Part shown: positions 52,040-60,471 of the stretch, piece by piece
How positions within the stretch are numbered: position 1 is the stretch's first letter
Layout of the letters: every line of letters starts with the position of its first letter
Source: Altibacter sp.
GTDB lineage: Bacteria; Bacteroidota; Bacteroidia; Flavobacteriales; Flavobacteriaceae
Length of the DNA stretch: 64,000 nucleotides
Direction of reading: 5' to 3'
Assembly (NCBI RefSeq): GCF_019913785.1
Contig: NZ_JAIOHK010000026.1
Location: 1 to 64,000, forward strand
Translations under genes and position numbers: made by a program
Notes under the pieces: generated by a model
The model's input: the letters and a program-made list of their open reading frames with translations, nothing else
What the model was told of the DNA's origin: nothing
The model's database searches: none

Positions 52040-52085
52040 TCACTAATTCTTTATCTAAGAGGTTGTTTTTGTACTTTTGATTGCT

Positions 52086-52730
52086 ATGCGATTAAAAGGA
52101 ATCATTCTATTGGTATTATGCTCCGCCTCCCCTTTGTTTGGCCAAGATATAGCCGTTTTGCAATACGGCGGTGGCGGTGATTGGTACAGTAATCCCACGG
52201 CACTTCCCAATCTCATTCGGTTTTGTAATCAACATATCAATACTACTATCAATGAGAAACCACTAACGGTAAGACCGGGCAGTGTAGACCTTTTTGATTA
52301 CCCCTTTGTTCACATGACCGGGCATGGCAATGTGTTCTTTACTTCGGAAGAAGCCGGAAACCTAAGAAACTACCTACTCAGCGGTGGGTTTTTACATATT
52401 GATGATAATTATGGGATGGACGAGTATTTACGAAAGGAACTCGTTAAAATATTTCCCGACAAAGAATTAAAGGAATTACCGGGGAATCATCCCATTTTTA
52501 ATTATCAGTTTCCATTTCCGCAAGGATTGCCCAAAATCCACGAACACGATCGTGGAAGACCGCAGGCTTTTGGGATCATACATGAAGGACGATTGGTTTT
52601 GCTGTATACCTACGAAAGTGATCTTGGAGATGGTTGGGAAAACCCCGAAATTCATAACGATCCGGCCGAAGTGCGATTAAAGGCCCTGCGCATGGGAGCA
52701 AATATTGTGAAGTATGTTTTTGAAAACTAA
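52086..52730 (+). CDS. DUF4159-domain exported protein
   Basis: A 214-residue protein. A signal peptide ends at LFGQ, followed by the DUF4159 domain: LQYGGGGDWYSNPTALPNLI, PFVHMTGHGNVFFTSEEAGNLRNYLLSGGFLHIDDNYG and ELPGNHPIFNY. The family has a glutamine-amidotransferase/DJ-1-like fold and unknown role, often near AAA ATPase (MoxR) systems, none of which is here. I take the ATG at 52086 rather than the TTG at 52077. It is followed at 2 bases by an RNA methyltransferase gene. Confidence 0.88.
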   Translation: MRLKGIILLVLCSASPLFGQDIAVLQYGGGGDWYSNPTALPNLIRFCNQHINTTINEKPLTVRPGSVDLFDYPFVHMTGHGNVFFTSEEAGNLRNYLLSGGFLHIDDNYGMDEYLRKELVKIFPDKELKELPGNHPIFNYQFPFPQGLPKIHEHDRGRPQAFGIIHEGRLVLLYTYESDLGDGWENPEIHNDPAEVRLKALRMGANIVKYVFEN

Positions 52731-52732
52731 GC

Positions 52733-53254
52733 ATGACAAAACAACATTCGCATACCACCATACCTTTCACTTCTAAAAAATTTCCAATAACTATCATTTG
52801 TGACGGCTTGCAGTCTCCGGCTAATATTGGTGCCTTATTCAGAATAAGTGATGCATTTGGTGTTGCTGAAATAATTTTCAGTGCTTCAAAGATTGACTTC
52901 TCATCCAATAGATTGCTCCGAACCGCACGTGGAACTGTGGCAAAGACGGCCTTTAGAGAGACGCACGATGTGCTTTCAGAAATACAACAACTAAAAGCGA
53001 AAGGCACACTTGTAATAGCATTGGAAGTGACTCGAGACAGCATCCCATTAGAAGCACTAACGCTTTCAAAAGTCAAGCAAACGCTGCTTATTATTGGAAA
53101 TGAACAAGTGGGTATTAGCGATGCGCTTTTAGAACAGGCAGACCATAGAGTACATATTGAAATGTATGGGCAAAATAGCAGTATGAATGTAGTACAAGCA
53201 ACCGGAATTGCCTTGTATTCGATGACAAATACTTTAAAGCAATTAGTTGAATAA
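52733..53254 (+). CDS. TrmH/SpoU-family RNA 2'-O-methyltransferase
   Basis: A 173-residue SPOUT enzyme. Motif 1 is GLQSPANIGALFRISDAFGV with the catalytic Asn and Arg, motif 2 LLIIGNEQVGISDALLEQ, and motif 3 IEMYGQNSSMNVVQATGIALY. It lacks an added N-terminal RNA-binding domain. The target (tRNA G18, Cm/Um34 or rRNA) cannot be told from sequence. Its 3' end overlaps the next gene by 8 bases. Confidence 0.9.
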   Translation: MTKQHSHTTIPFTSKKFPITIICDGLQSPANIGALFRISDAFGVAEIIFSASKIDFSSNRLLRTARGTVAKTAFRETHDVLSEIQQLKAKGTLVIALEVTRDSIPLEALTLSKVKQTLLIIGNEQVGISDALLEQADHRVHIEMYGQNSSMNVVQATGIALYSMTNTLKQLVE

Positions 53255-54419
53255 AGACATCTTACATAAAGAAACACAGGAGTTTATAATTAATTTTAAA
53301 GAAGACAGCTCGAAACTTGCTTTTGCCGGAAGTCCGTTTCCAACCATTAGCACCCAGCAGCTGTTACAACAGATTGAAAGCAGACGAAGGATTGAAAAAA
53401 AACTTCCTTCTTGGTATCATAAAACGGGTATATATTATCCTCCCAAGATAAATCTGGAACAAACTTCTTCCGAAATTACCGCGAGCTATAAAGCTACACT
53501 CGTGTATGGCGACAGTCTTGCCGATCTAACAGGTGGTTTTGGTGTGGATACGTATTACTTTTCGAAGCAAATGGCATGGGTATACCATTTTGAGAAGAAC
53601 GAAGAACTATCGGCCATTGCAAAGCATAATTTTGAAATACTCAATGCTCAGAATATCCACTGTTTTCCGCAGAATGGGTTAGATGCTGTGGCCGATAAAG
53701 AGTTCGACATACTCTATATAGACCCCTCGAGACGGCATGACAGCAAGGGTAAGGTTTTTTATTTGGCCGATTGTGAACCCAACGTACCTACTCATTTGCC
53801 CTTTTTACTCGCTCGATGTAAGATCTTGTTACTAAAAACATCGCCTATGTTGGATATTTCGGTGGGCTTGTCTGAATTAGCTTCCGTGTATGAAATCCAT
53901 ATTGTGGCGGTGGACAATGAGGTTAAAGAGTTGTTGTGGTTACTTCGGAGCGGTTTTTCTGAGGCCCCTGTGATAAAAACCATTAACTTCTCTAAATTGG
54001 GGCATCAAGTATTTGAATTTTCACGGGATGCTGCTGTTTCGGCTACATACAGCCTGCCGCGGCAGTTTTTGTATGAACCCAATGCCGCACTAATGAAAAG
54101 CGGTGGTTTCAATGAGCTTTCAACGGCCTTCAGCGTTGACAAGTTGCATCAAAATTCGCATCTGTATACCAGCGATGCATTCGTTGATTTTCCGGGGCGC
54201 TGTTTTAAAATCGAAAATGTTGTGTCCTATTCCAAGAAAGCGATAAAGCAGGCGCTCACTTTTGAAAAAGCCCATATTGCCACACGAAATTTTCCGGAAT
54301 CGGTGGCCTCACTTCGGAAAAAGTGGAAATTAAAGGATGGCGGCACGCTATATCTTTTCTTTACAAAGATATTGGATGATAAGAAAGTCATGCTTGTTTG
54401 TAGCAAGCGAGAGTTATAA
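53247..54419 (+). CDS. THUMP-like-domain class I SAM methyltransferase
   Basis: A 390-residue protein. A helical N-terminal part is followed by a Rossmann domain with SLADLTGGFGVDTYYFSKQ as motif I and FDILYIDPSRRHDSKGKVF as the catalytic DPxR motif, and then by a C-terminal THUMP-like segment (FPESVASLRKKWKLKDGGTLYLFFT). Bacteroidota homologues are annotated as THUMP-like proteins; the RNA target is unknown. The start is a TTG at 53247 inside the end of the trmH-like gene; no ATG fits. Confidence 0.85.
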   Translation: MNKDILHKETQEFIINFKEDSSKLAFAGSPFPTISTQQLLQQIESRRRIEKKLPSWYHKTGIYYPPKINLEQTSSEITASYKATLVYGDSLADLTGGFGVDTYYFSKQMAWVYHFEKNEELSAIAKHNFEILNAQNIHCFPQNGLDAVADKEFDILYIDPSRRHDSKGKVFYLADCEPNVPTHLPFLLARCKILLLKTSPMLDISVGLSELASVYEIHIVAVDNEVKELLWLLRSGFSEAPVIKTINFSKLGHQVFEFSRDAAVSATYSLPRQFLYEPNAALMKSGGFNELSTAFSVDKLHQNSHLYTSDAFVDFPGRCFKIENVVSYSKKAIKQALTFEKAHIATRNFPESVASLRKKWKLKDGGTLYLFFTKILDDKKVMLVCSKREL

Positions 54420-54562
54420 AAAACAAAGATTAGAAGGAAGTGTTGAATATAATCCTCTGAAGATTAACATCGTTGCTCCTGATAGCGCTCCGTTTTGAAA
54501 ATAAAAAAACGCACTAACAAATTCAAACAAGTTTGATTTGACGTACGTTTTTTATTTATCCG

Positions 54563-54636
<74 letters not shown>

Positions 54637-54654
54637 CTTGAGTCTCTAAATTAT

Positions 54655-54684
54655 AAAAAAAACCGAACAAATTGTCCGGTTTTT
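54655..54684 (-). terminator. Hairpin terminator between tRNA-Pro and tRNA-Arg
   Basis: An 8-base-pair stem with one mismatch (AACCGAAC / GTCCGGTT, loop of 5) is flanked on both sides by A/T runs, so it can work on either strand. On the minus strand it would separate tRNA-Ser and tRNA-Pro from tRNA-Arg. Confidence 0.65.
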
Positions 54685-54685
54685 G

Positions 54686-54760
54686 TCGGGGTGGCAGGAT
54701 TCGAACCTGCGACCTCCTGCTCCCAAAGCAGGCGCGATAACCGGGCTACGCTACACCCCG
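54686..54760 (-). tRNA. tRNA-Pro (anticodon TGG)
   Basis: Acceptor CGGGGTG/CACCCCG with discriminator A, anticodon loop TTTGGGA giving anticodon TGG, and T-loop GGTTCGAATCC. 75 nucleotides, no encoded CCA. It follows tRNA-Ser by 35 bases. Confidence 0.95.
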
Positions 54761-54795
54761 TAAACAATTGCAGAGGTACTACAATGTCAACACTG

Positions 54796-54879
54796 CGGAG
54801 AGACGGGGATTCGAACCCCGGCAACGGTTACCCGTTGACAGATTAGCAATCTGCTCCATTACCACTCTGGCACCTCTCC
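54796..54879 (-). tRNA. tRNA-Ser (anticodon GCT)
   Basis: Acceptor GGAGAGG/TCTCTCC with discriminator G, anticodon loop TTGCTAA giving anticodon GCT, and a long variable arm (CAACGGG/CCGTTG) typical of serine tRNAs. 84 nucleotides, no encoded CCA. Confidence 0.95.
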
Positions 54880-54914
54880 AATTTGTTAAGAACATTCCTT
54901 TTTTAATGCGGATG

Positions 54915-54946
54915 CAAATGTAACTTTTCAATTGTTATAACGCAAA
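54915..54946 (-). promoter_or_regulatory. Candidate promoter of the tRNA-Ser/tRNA-Pro unit
   Basis: On the minus strand, TACATTTG (54915-54922) matches the TAnnTTTG -7 box, and a TTG lies 20 bases upstream as the -33 part. The leader to tRNA-Ser would be about 30 bases. Confidence 0.55.
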
Positions 54947-55448
54947 AAAATAACTTGTTTTTTAGAAACATAATGATAACAAAATGCTAACCATATAATA
55001 TGTTGCGTTTTGGCTAGTGACTAAAAACTAATTTATTAAATCCATAAGACAGAAATACCTTACTTCCCCAACTAGAGACGCTTATTTTTTATACTTCTTT
55101 TATGTGTTTCACCTTTTAGCTTTTCACAGGTTAAAAAACATATAACATTGAGATATATGGTGCGGGAAGGGCTATCCCAAAATAGCTTGTAGCATTGGAC
55201 TATATACTGTTAAAGGCCTTCTGTCCATCTTCCCATACGATACCGGCGACCTTTAAAAATGGTGAAACACTTCAATCGGTTACACCAGTGTTATCATTTG
55301 TTACATGCGTTCTATTCTTCCTTCTTAGTGACATTTATATTTACACATCCCAATTAATTAAAGCCTGCAAAAGTTATGGACAACAACAATATGAATAAAA
55401 ATTGTGGTTCAAAACTAAGTACTCTATGAACGCTTTAAAAATAAAATT
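54947..55448. other. Long AT-rich gap before the repeat-protein gene
   Basis: About 500 bases without a supported gene. The TTG-started frame at 55195-55398 has an unconvincing translation and is not counted. The region probably carries the promoter and an untranslated leader for the large surface protein; no single TAnnTTTG box with a good -33 element could be assigned. Confidence 0.6.
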
Positions 55449-58187
55449 ATGAGAAGTTTATTAATTGGAATGCTACTACTTTGTTTTAGCATGTCTTTTT
55501 CACAGGTAGGCATTGGAAATACCAACCCTAATGCATCATTGGAAATTACTTCCAGCAACGTCGCCACTCCCGCCAATACCGATGGTATTCTAATCCCTAA
55601 AGTGGATGATTTTCCTGTTACTGATCCAACCGTTGTTCAGGATGGTATGATGGTCTTTGCAACCGGGAACGGAGCACCAGCCAAGGGTTTCTATTTTTGG
55701 GATAACAGCAATACTACTTGGACAACAGTAGGTGGGGCTAAATCGATTAACGAGTTGAGTGACGGGAAAAGTGACTTGGACGGTACTAATGATGGGTCTT
55801 CTATCTTTTTAGGGATAAATGCCGGAACAAATGATGATGGAACCGACAACAGAAATATTGGCATTGGCTGGGAAGCCCTTATGTCAAGCACAACTGGCGC
55901 CGATAATATTGCGATTGGAAATAATTCACTTGCCGCAAATATTTCAGGCTTTTCAAATATTGGGATTGGTCGGGAAACTTTATATAACAATCTTGGTAAT
56001 GGCAATGTAGGTATTGGGTTTCACGCATTATTTTCGAATACAAGTGGGAACGACAATATGGCAATTGGCTTTGATGCAATGAGCAATAATACAACTGGCG
56101 GTAGTAATACTGCCATGGGTTCACAAGCACTGCGATTAAACACCATTGGGACACGAAATAATGCCTATGGTAGATATTCACTTGAAAACAATATTGATGG
56201 CATAGATAATACAGCAACTGGATATATGTCACTTACAAATAACACCTCAGGAAGTGAAAACACCGCTATTGGAAATTACGCATTGTTAAACAACAGTAGT
56301 GGGTTTGGAAATACGGCATTGGGTATAAACTCTTTGGCTGGAAATACGACGGGAGACTCCAATGTTGCGCTGGGAAGGACCGCCCTTTATGGAAATACTA
56401 CGGGACAGTCCAATATCGGGATTGGTCGGAGTAGTTTGTTTACTAATACTACCGGAGCTTATAATGTAGGAATAGGAAGAAATACGTTATTACTACTTAA
56501 CGGTGGTTTTTCAAACGTCGCCATTGGGTTTGAATCAATGTATAATACGTCCGGAAGTGCCAATATTGGCATTGGATTTCACACACTATTCTCGAACACC
56601 ACCGGAAATGACAATACCGCTGTTGGATATGATACTATGAATGCCAATACTACCGGAGTTGAAAACACCGCAATTGGGTCCTATGCACTCCGCAATAATA
56701 GCACAGGATCGTATAACAGTGCCGTAGGTAGGTTCGCACTGGAAAACAACACAGCGGATAACAATACGGGAGTGGGATATAGTGCGCTGCGAAACAACAC
56801 CACCGGAATTGAAAATACTGCTGTTGGTTATGCTGCCTTACAAAATAACACCATTGGATATGCCAATACAGCCATGGGCATAAATGCTTTAGCTGCTAAT
56901 ACAGATGGAAATTCAAATGTTGCCGTTGGGAGATCTGCACTTATTGGAAATACCACCGGTAGTTCTAATGTTGCGATTGGCCGAAGTAGTCTTTTTTCCA
57001 ATACAACTGGCGCATACAATATAGGCATTGGCAGAAATGCGCTTGCCTTGCTTAATTCGGGGTTCTCAAATGTCGCTATTGGTTATGAATCTATGTACAA
57101 TACTACAGGGAATTCCAATGTAGGAATTGGTTTTCATACGTTCTATACAAATACTACCGGAAATAATAATGTGGGGATTGGATACGACACAATGTATTCC
57201 AATACTACCGGTGTAGAAAATACGGCTGTTGGTTCTTATGCATTGCGAAGTAATACCAATGGTTTTTTCAATAATGCCTTCGGAAGGTATGCACTAGAAG
57301 ATAACATATCTGGGGCAGGTAATGTGGTGATGGGACATTCTGCCATGGCCGATAATACTACCGGAGATGACAATATTGCGATTGGTGGTGGCGCTGGAAG
57401 AAACGTAAACGGAAGTGATAATGTTTTTGTTGGTTTCAACGCTGGAAATTCGGGCAGTGCTTCAACCAATTCCAGAAGTATTGCAATAGGCTATCAAGCC
57501 GGAAGTGGACAAGTATATAATGATCAACTGTTTATCGACAATACAAATACAGCTACTCCACTTGTCTGGGGAGACTTTGCTGCCAACCAGCTTCGGGTAA
57601 ATGGTGCTTTACAAATTAACAATCCTGCTGCAACAGGATATCAACTCCCAGCCACCGACGGTACTGCCAATCAAGTAATACAAACCGATGGTGCTGGAAA
57701 TCTAAGTTGGACCAGCCCTACTGCAAGTAACTCAGTAGCGATTAAGGTAAGGTCTAATTCCAACATTAATGGTTATTCCAACTTCCCAACAGAAAACAAT
57801 CTTATTATGAATACAGTATTGTTCAATGTGGGAGGGGGGGCTTATAATACTGGTACCGGCACATATACGGTTCCCTCTTCTGGGGTATATAATATTTTAA
57901 CAAATCTAGATTTAATCTTTTCAAGTTCACCTAGCGACAATATAATAATAGCTTTGAGAGTCTATGTTAACGGAGTTAACCAGGAACAAAAATCAATTCA
58001 AAACGGGGCAACAATCAACACAGGTTATTCGCAGCAATACTCGTATGATTTTTACTCCAATCTAAGTGCAGGAGATTTGGTGAGTTTTAGGTTTCTTGTC
58101 AGTTGGGATGGTAGTACACCTGCCCCAAGTATTAGTGGAGGTTCATCACCAGGTGCGTCGACCATTTCGATAGTGAAAGTAAATTGA
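55449..58187 (+). CDS. Secreted repeat-fibre protein with C1q-like C-terminal domain
   Basis: A 912-residue protein. A signal peptide ends at SFSQ (residue 19), followed by VGIGNTNPNASLEI, the start shared with the protein at 24976. Residues about 134-675 are some thirty 17-residue repeats of the form NxAIGxxALxxNTTGxx, like head repeats of YadA/Hia-type trimeric autotransporters. A linker with a chaperone-like SLSWTSP segment follows. Residues about 762-912 are a jelly-roll with C1q/TNF-type features (VLFNVGGGAYNTGTGTYTVPSSGVYNI and the closing STISIVKVN). Both domain types trimerise in known proteins, so a trimeric fibre tipped by a binding head is inferred. There is no YadA anchor and no type IX sorting tail, so the means of export is open. 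Confidence 0.85.
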   Translation: MRSLLIGMLLLCFSMSFSQVGIGNTNPNASLEITSSNVATPANTDGILIPKVDDFPVTDPTVVQDGMMVFATGNGAPAKGFYFWDNSNTTWTTVGGAKSINELSDGKSDLDGTNDGSSIFLGINAGTNDDGTDNRNIGIGWEALMSSTTGADNIAIGNNSLAANISGFSNIGIGRETLYNNLGNGNVGIGFHALFSNTSGNDNMAIGFDAMSNNTTGGSNTAMGSQALRLNTIGTRNNAYGRYSLENNIDGIDNTATGYMSLTNNTSGSENTAIGNYALLNNSSGFGNTALGINSLAGNTTGDSNVALGRTALYGNTTGQSNIGIGRSSLFTNTTGAYNVGIGRNTLLLLNGGFSNVAIGFESMYNTSGSANIGIGFHTLFSNTTGNDNTAVGYDTMNANTTGVENTAIGSYALRNNSTGSYNSAVGRFALENNTADNNTGVGYSALRNNTTGIENTAVGYAALQNNTIGYANTAMGINALAANTDGNSNVAVGRSALIGNTTGSSNVAIGRSSLFSNTTGAYNIGIGRNALALLNSGFSNVAIGYESMYNTTGNSNVGIGFHTFYTNTTGNNNVGIGYDTMYSNTTGVENTAVGSYALRSNTNGFFNNAFGRYALEDNISGAGNVVMGHSAMADNTTGDDNIAIGGGAGRNVNGSDNVFVGFNAGNSGSASTNSRSIAIGYQAGSGQVYNDQLFIDNTNTATPLVWGDFAANQLRVNGALQINNPAATGYQLPATDGTANQVIQTDGAGNLSWTSPTASNSVAIKVRSNSNINGYSNFPTENNLIMNTVLFNVGGGAYNTGTGTYTVPSSGVYNILTNLDLIFSSSPSDNIIIALRVYVNGVNQEQKSIQNGATINTGYSQQYSYDFYSNLSAGDLVSFRFLVSWDGSTPAPSISGGSSPGASTISIVKVN
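56019..57390 (+). repeat. Higher-order repeat: 11 units of 17 residues, about 555-558 bases, 2.4 copies
   Basis: Matching landmarks recur at fixed spacing in the protein: FHALFSNTSG at residue 191, FHTLFSNTTG at 377 and FHTFYTNTTG at 562. GRYSLENN, GRFALENN and GRYALEDN follow at the same offset in each block, and GINSLAGNTTG and GINALAANTDG in the first two. The blocks start at 56019, 56577 and 57132; the third stops after about five units. Confidence 0.85.
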
Positions 58188-58230
58188 TTTAAAAATTTGC
58201 CTCAAAGTTAACCTACAATTATGAGGAGTG

Positions 58231-58262
58231 AAAAGCTCTGCTTTGGGGAGCGGAGCTTTTTC
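58231..58262. terminator. Bidirectional terminator between the repeat protein and HD genes
   Basis: The arms AAAAGCTCTGCT and AGCGGAGCTTTT pair over about 11 bases with one G-U type mismatch and a short G-rich loop, with T-runs on both strands. It lies 43 bases after the repeat-protein stop and touches the stop of the convergent HD-domain gene. Confidence 0.85.
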
Positions 58263-60307
58263 TATTCGGGATATTCCACTCGAAGATGGTACATATTGTT
58301 GAGCTTCTTTTTAAGCACTTTTTTTATCACTTGAATTTCCTTAAACGTGATGTTGGCATTTAAAAATTGTCCGTTCTCCATCTGACTATCAATGATTTTT
58401 TCCACGAAATTGTCGATCATAGTAGATGTAGGATCTTTTAGGCTTTTACTAGCGGCTTCCACACTGTCCGCCATCATTAAAATCGCCGTTTCTTTCGAAA
58501 AGGGTACCGGACCCGGATACCTAAAATCATCCGGATTGGCGGTGCCGTTTAATTCCTTTTCTTTCTTATAAAAATAATAAACCAGGCTGGTGCCGTGGTG
58601 GGTTCGTATAAAATCGATAATACGATCCGGAAGCTTATTTTTCCGTGCAATCTCTATTCCGTCAATTACATGATTGATAATAATTTTGGCACTTTCCTTG
58701 GGTGCCAATTCGTGATGTGCATTAAATGAATTTACCTGATTTTCAGTAAAATTAGTCGGATTGATCATCTTGCCAATATCGTGATACAGGGCCCCTACCC
58801 GTACCAACATAGCATTTGCCCCTATTTCACTGGCAGCAGCTTCAGACAGGTTGGCCACATTTAGCGAATGGTGAAAAGTTCCGGGTGCTTTATTGGAAAG
58901 CTCGCGAAGTAACTTACTGTTGGTGTCACTTAATTCTAACAGCGAAACGTCCGAGACCAGCCCAAAGACCTTTTCGTATAAATAGATCAACGGATGGGCA
59001 AACAAGGTGGCCAAACCACAGAGTACGAAGAAACCGAAATTTTCCCATTTCAGCAATTGGATGTTTCCTTCCTGAATAAGAAAAAAGGCAAAATAACCTA
59101 CAATATAAATAAAGGTGATCTGCCCCACCGAAATAAACAAATTCGCTCTTTTGTACAATTCCGAAATGGTTAAAATAGTCACGATCCCGGCAATGATTTG
59201 CAAGAATAAATATTCAAAACTATTGGGTACTACAAATCCCAAAAGCAAGAGTGTCAAGACATGGACAAACAATCCCAATCTTGGGTCGAAAAACGCCTTA
59301 ATTACCAAAGGGAGCGTACATAAAGGAACTACATAAACATAGGCCGCATCCATCTTCACGACAATGGTCGTTAAGAAGATCATGAGCACCATATTAAAAA
59401 AGATGAAAGTAACCTTGGTATTATTGTGAAAAATATCGGGACGATATTTCCGTAAAAAAAGGAAGAGCATTAAAAAAACTAAGGACACCAGAAGTGAATA
59501 CCCCACCAACAGCCACACATAATTAGACTTGCTCCACACCTGCGACTGGTACTCCGCTTTAAGCGAATTTAATATTTGAAACTTATCCCCTTCAACCACT
59601 TCGCCTTTGGCAATAATACGAGCGTCTTTTTCGATAATACCGCGATTGGGGATGATGGCTTTTATTTCTGAAGCAATTCCGGCCTCTGTCAACTTTGCGT
59701 TTAACGCCACATTTGGACGTACAACACGCGCAATCAGCTTCCGAAGCAATTCTTCTACATTGCTATTTGGAGCTTTTAATAGTAACTTGGTAATAGTTGT
59801 AGCAAGCTGTTCATTTTTATACAGTTTAGCATATGAAATTTCTTCTATCTCATTTCCTTTTTTTAGATAGACCATTCGATCCTCTGCATACGGATGGATT
59901 TCATCAATAACGCCATTCGTATATATTTCAGTTAAGGCACCTTCTCCTAGTCTTTTTACAACATCTTTGGGGGCTCGGTACAAACTATCGGTAAAAACTT
60001 GCTCGAATACATCTTGGAATTGTTGTCTACTAGCTTCGGCTATCGCGATATCATATTCAAAATACGGAATAGCATTTGCGCGGATGACTTCCTTTTCCTT
60101 GTCGATGGAAGCTTGGTCCTTCTTTATGGTAAAGCTAAAAGGAGCGTACAGATTTTCATATTGCCAGGGTTTTCCTTTCTGAAAATTATACTTGAACTGG
60201 CCTCCTTTTGGAAGCAAATAAATAACCAGAATGGTCGCAATAACAAATAAAAAAGCCTTGTAAATATAAGATTGCCTTTTCGTAAGTAGTGTAAAGAATT
60301 TGCTCAT
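58262..60307 (-). CDS. 7TM-HD family phosphohydrolase (PgpH-like)
   Basis: About 681 residues. There is one N-terminal membrane segment (KAFLFVIATILVIYLL), an extracytoplasmic 7TM-HD extracellular domain (about 45-270), seven membrane segments, then a cytoplasmic HD domain with HHSLNVANLSEAAA, ALYHDIGKM (the HD pair), NAHHELAPKES and FIRTHHGTS. PgpH-type enzymes hydrolyse cyclic di-AMP. I use the ATG at 60307 (MSKFFTLL); the frame from 60337 adds 10 unlikely residues. The family is common in Bacteroidota; the nucleotide is inferred from relatives. Confidence 0.9.
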   Translation of the reverse strand: MSKFFTLLTKRQSYIYKAFLFVIATILVIYLLPKGGQFKYNFQKGKPWQYENLYAPFSFTIKKDQASIDKEKEVIRANAIPYFEYDIAIAEASRQQFQDVFEQVFTDSLYRAPKDVVKRLGEGALTEIYTNGVIDEIHPYAEDRMVYLKKGNEIEEISYAKLYKNEQLATTITKLLLKAPNSNVEELLRKLIARVVRPNVALNAKLTEAGIASEIKAIIPNRGIIEKDARIIAKGEVVEGDKFQILNSLKAEYQSQVWSKSNYVWLLVGYSLLVSLVFLMLFLFLRKYRPDIFHNNTKVTFIFFNMVLMIFLTTIVVKMDAAYVYVVPLCTLPLVIKAFFDPRLGLFVHVLTLLLLGFVVPNSFEYLFLQIIAGIVTILTISELYKRANLFISVGQITFIYIVGYFAFFLIQEGNIQLLKWENFGFFVLCGLATLFAHPLIYLYEKVFGLVSDVSLLELSDTNSKLLRELSNKAPGTFHHSLNVANLSEAAASEIGANAMLVRVGALYHDIGKMINPTNFTENQVNSFNAHHELAPKESAKIIINHVIDGIEIARKNKLPDRIIDFIRTHHGTSLVYYFYKKEKELNGTANPDDFRYPGPVPFSKETAILMMADSVEAASKSLKDPTSTMIDNFVEKIIDSQMENGQFLNANITFKEIQVIKKVLKKKLNNMYHLRVEYPE

Positions 60308-60375
60308 ACAAAAAATTGTAAAAGTAAAGGTATACATATAGGTTGATTAATCCCAAAGCCGCATATTAAAGATTG

Positions 60376-60403
60376 TTGTTTTGGTTTTAAATATGTAAAT
60401 TTG
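60376..60403 (+). promoter_or_regulatory. Promoter of the thiolase gene
   Basis: TTG at 60376-60378 and TAAATTTG at 60396-60403 are separated by 17 bases, matching the Bacteroidota TTG/TAnnTTTG consensus. The leader to the ATG would be about 60 bases. Confidence 0.65.
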
Positions 60404-60471
60404 TGGCTTCGATACCGAGGTCCTTTTGGCCTTAATTCGTCATATTTAATTCACTAAAACATCAGGATTCA

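Noticed and set aside
52072..52079. TACTTTTG as a promoter giving a leaderless DUF4159 transcript
   Set aside because: It fits the -7 box, but no -33 element is at the right distance and the spacing to the ATG is too short to trust.
55195..55398. 67-codon TTG-started ORF before the fibre gene
   Set aside because: Irregular composition, no good start, located in a likely promoter region, and no family features.
56019..57390. Regular short repeats considered as a CRISPR array
   Set aside because: The period is 51 bases in frame with a coding sequence, the units are diverged and there are no unique spacers or cas genes.
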